This document shows, piece after piece, positions 6,060 to 7,826 of a stretch of DNA of 7,826 nucleotides; position 1 is the stretch's first letter; each line of letters opens with the position of its first letter. This DNA comes from an uncultured Aliterella sp. GTDB lineage: Bacteria; Cyanobacteriota; Cyanobacteriia; Cyanobacteriales; Chroococcidiopsidaceae. The notes below the pieces were generated by a model that was not told the DNA's origin, searched no databases, and worked only from the letters and a program-made list of their open reading frames with translations. The position numbers and the translations under genes were made by a program. The stretch covers positions 1 through 7,826 of the forward strand of contig CAJQOK010000374.1 in assembly GCA_905479905.1 (NCBI GenBank), read 5' to 3'.

Positions 6060-6206
6060 TTAGGGTAGTTTTTTAATCCGAATATTACAGAATTGAACGA
6101 TTTGGGTGTGACATTGAATTGCTAAATATCCTTTAGTTTGCAGAGCAATGTTAGTGTTAGAAACTTCAACCCCATTTAAAGCAACTATTAAGGCAGTATC
6201 TTGGTT
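6060..6206 (-). pseudogene. Remnant resembling the C-terminus of a DUF1080 (3-keto-disaccharide hydrolase) domain
   Basis: In one minus-strand frame, about 48 codons read NQDTALIVALNGVEVSN, then ALQTKGYLAIQCH, then VQFCNIRIKKLP and a stop. The pattern LNGV, GYxAxQxH, V.F.NIRIK is typical of the last strands of DUF1080/LamG-like proteins, which are normally around 180 residues or more. The upstream part of the domain is missing. This frame has no credible start codon of its own and overlaps the end of the neighbouring open frame by 19 bases in another register. A deletion or frameshift is likely. The match is from memory of the family pattern, not from a search. Confidence 0.45.
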
Positions 6207-6781
6207 AGACAAAATTCTACAGGGACATTGCGATCGCCAAAATCTTCTCCACAAGTACGAATCCCCATAACCCATTCCTGATCGTCGGTTACCCCTCTAA
6301 GTTTTTCAATCGTCTCAATTAGGTCATCGCGATCGGGCATCATTTGATAAAGATATTCTTCCGCATTAGCGCCAGCATTAGGGGCGGCGTAAAATTGGAA
6401 GTGAAAACGCCCAGTAGTGCGATCGCCACCACCTAAATCAACGGCTGTTCCTTCAATTTGTAATGCTGCTTGCTCAAATATTTGATTGACTAATTTGGAG
6501 TCGATAGCCTCAAGAACTGTTCTACGAACTTGCCAGAGGTTGTTACCACGAATGTGAATAATGAGATTTGCTCCCATGCGTGGGGTAAGAATCGCCGGAC
6601 GGGAAAAGGAATTGCGAGCTAAACGAGTTGAATTTATGCAGTTAGCCGCCAAAACTACCATACCTTGCTTAGATACAGGCAAAGGGTTATTCCACACTAC
6701 TTCTCCTTGTCCAACGGGATCTGTAACGGCAACCCTCACTCCACGAACTACCGCATCTTGAGTAACTAAATTAAGCACCAA
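6188..6781 (-). CDS. Unrecognised protein, start uncertain, possibly 5'-truncated
   Basis: This is an open frame of 197 codons from a TTG at 6781 to a TAA at 6188. It stays open further upstream to 6871 but contains no ATG there; alternatives are GTG at 6778 or a non-standard start after the GGGAGG at 6863-6868. Visible stretches are VVRGVRVAVTDPVGQGEVVW, LAANCINSTRLARNS, GANLIIHIRGNNLWQVRRTV and GRFHFQFYAAPN, with an acidic C-terminal part (MMPDRDDLIETIEKLRG). It looks like a soluble mixed alpha/beta protein with no signal peptide or membrane helix. Codon use is protein-like and it contains two HIP1 sites. I do not recognise the family. It lies downstream of the DyP-type peroxidase gene on the same strand, with a palindromic repeat between them. 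The lack of a normal start next to that repeat suggests that the 5' end may have been disrupted. Confidence 0.55.
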   Translation of the reverse strand: MVLNLVTQDAVVRGVRVAVTDPVGQGEVVWNNPLPVSKQGMVVLAANCINSTRLARNSFSRPAILTPRMGANLIIHIRGNNLWQVRRTVLEAIDSKLVNQIFEQAALQIEGTAVDLGGGDRTTGRFHFQFYAAPNAGANAEEYLYQMMPDRDDLIETIEKLRGVTDDQEWVMGIRTCGEDFGDRNVPVEFCLTKILP

Positions 6782-6862
6782 GACATTTGGAGCAACAAAA
6801 AGCCTTCTGTTTTGGTCATTGCCTTGGGCTAAACCAATATCATCCGAGATGATAAGCGAGAT

Positions 6863-6900
6863 CCTCCCTTGTTAAGGGGGGAAAATAGCTCCCACGCTAT
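6863..6900. repeat. G/C-rich palindromic repeat, interspersed-repeat-like
   Basis: CCTCCCTT (6863-6870) pairs with AAGGGGGG (6874-6881) across a 3-base loop, with one G-T pair in the 8-bp stem. A second small inverted repeat, ATAGC/GCTAT (6885-6889 with 6896-6900), follows at once. Stems of the type CCCCCCTTAACAAGGGGGG are common short interspersed repeats in many filamentous cyanobacteria. On the minus strand TTTTCCCCCCTT precedes rather than follows the stem, so it does not terminate the peroxidase transcript in canonical fashion. On the plus strand it is followed by AAAA. Confidence 0.55.
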
Positions 6901-7017
6901 CCTCTTTAAGCAAAATTGCAGCTATGAGGTACTAATCACAAAACTTTTAACTCGTCTTTTGGGCGCAAATTGCTATAAGTAAGATTTTCCAATGGGGAGT
7001 AGGGATTTGCTGATGCT

Positions 7018-7826
7018 TCAGCTTGCTGGTTCTGACGGTTCTGCAAAAGTCAACTTTGGTAAGTTTTTCAAAAATGTAATTGAAGGGGAAAAGAAGTATT
7101 CACCACCTTTGAGAGTCACAAATTGACCAAACTGATTTTCTGGTTCAATGGTTGGCTTTATAGTTGGTTTGCCCCATTGTGTGGGCCAGTTCTGGGGCGG
7201 TTCTGGTGCTTTACCAATTACTGGATCGAACTTGTCGCCCTGCTTTTGTCCTATGACGGCATCAAGACCAGTGATATCGTAGTTGGGATTAGCTGGCGTA
7301 TTGGTTCTTCCTGGTTCGAGGAAATTAGGATTGTTGCACCAAAAACGTTGGATAAATTCAAACTGTTCCCAGATATCGGACTGGTAACACATAAACAGTA
7401 GTCCCACACCGCCAGTTGGTAGCTCGTCAAGGTCAGCAGAGGTACTCAAGGGGCCACCGTAGGTAATTCCCCGACGAGCAATCCGATGTCCTAGTTCTAC
7501 TTCGTTACTTTCGGCAAAAGAGCCTACCGATTCTAATCGGGGATTGCTTTTGCGGATATGGGCATGGAAAGGACATTTAAGCGCATCAGGATCGCTGCTA
7601 TAGTTGAAATCATTAGGAATAGTAGGCTTAGTCGATTCTGCCCAACCACCATCACCGGGTTGCAAAACTAGCGGTGTACCGTCTTCATAACGCCCGACAG
7701 CCATCGCTCCGCCTAGTTCTTTTGGTAAGCCTAGACTAAGAGCGAGTTTAGCTTCTGCGGTCTTAAACCCTTTGACATTTTGTTCGAGTTTGCGGAAAAC
7801 TAGAAAGCTGCCAAAACTCACCGATG
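7018..7826 (-). CDS. DyP-type peroxidase, C-terminal part (5' end beyond window)
   Basis: The frame is open from the right edge to a TGA at 7018, giving about 268 residues. The GTG at 7821 is internal, not a start. Motifs fit the dye-decolorising peroxidase family. FGSFLVFRKLEQNV comes first. DPDALKCPFHAHIRKSNPR follows and holds the proximal heme-ligand histidine (HIRK; codon at 7558-7560). ARRGITYG holds the distal-pocket arginine. GVGLLFMCYQSDIWEQFEFIQ and GGEYFFSPSITFL come last. The N-terminal half, including the GxxDG motif with the distal aspartate, lies outside the window. DyP enzymes are heme peroxidases that use hydrogen peroxide to oxidise dyes and phenolic compounds. No signal is visible in this part. 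A proline-rich loop with a KPTIKPTIEP repeat lies between the last two motifs. A tail of about a dozen residues (TFAEPSEPAS) follows. The family call is strong. Confidence 0.9.
   Translation of the reverse strand, partial: SVSFGSFLVFRKLEQNVKGFKTAEAKLALSLGLPKELGGAMAVGRYEDGTPLVLQPGDGGWAESTKPTIPNDFNYSSDPDALKCPFHAHIRKSNPRLESVGSFAESNEVELGHRIARRGITYGGPLSTSADLDELPTGGVGLLFMCYQSDIWEQFEFIQRFWCNNPNFLEPGRTNTPANPNYDITGLDAVIGQKQGDKFDPVIGKAPEPPQNWPTQWGKPTIKPTIEPENQFGQFVTLKGGEYFFSPSITFLKNLPKLTFAEPSEPAS

Noticed and set aside
6200..6215. Programmed -1 frameshift joining the unknown frame to the DUF1080-like end
   Set aside because: No X-XXY-YYZ slippery heptamer is present in the overlap, and most of the DUF1080 domain would still be missing.
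7123..7401. A 92-codon plus-strand open frame rich in Trp
   Set aside because: It is antisense to the DyP-type peroxidase, whose frame carries the known motifs.

Overview
The window looks like chromosomal DNA from a cyanobacterium. It carries eight exact copies of the HIP1 octamer GCGATCGC (at 96, 609, 752, 2488, 4841, 5084, 6230 and 6419). It also encodes helical carotenoid proteins, a family known only from cyanobacteria. The genus cannot be fixed from the sequence alone.

Layout, left to right. (1) Bases 1-110 hold the last codons of an unidentified plus-strand gene. (2) Bases 296-3240 hold a minus-strand cluster, read right to left: three tandem AIM24-family (TIGR00266/PF01987) paralogues followed by a membrane-anchored M48 zinc metallopeptidase, with gaps of 46, 32 and 17 bp that suggest one operon. 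The first AIM24 gene in transcription order has an in-frame TAG at codon 39 and an otherwise intact reading frame. (3) Bases 3241-3599 are a divergent intergenic region with a good candidate promoter for the AIM24 operon and a 25-bp-spaced imperfect direct repeat. (4) Bases 3600-6036 hold a plus-strand set: a canonical helical carotenoid protein (OCP N-terminal-domain homologue), a divergent second one with an extra central segment, and a membrane-anchored phospholipase D/cardiolipin-synthase-like enzyme with two HKD motifs. The ribosome-binding site of the last gene sits inside a predicted hairpin. (5) Bases 6060-7826 are minus-strand: the 5'-truncated end of a DyP-type heme peroxidase gene (cut by the window edge), a palindromic G/C-rich repeat, an unrecognised open frame without a normal start codon, and a short remnant that resembles the C-terminus of a DUF1080 (3-keto-disaccharide hydrolase) domain. 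This last block looks partly decayed.

Taken together, the divergent central clusters have a membrane and oxidative-stress flavour: carotenoid carriers/singlet-oxygen quenchers beside a phospholipid-modifying enzyme, and AIM24 proteins beside a membrane M48 protease. That functional link is inference from gene order. No mobile element, CRISPR array, tRNA or rRNA was recognised.
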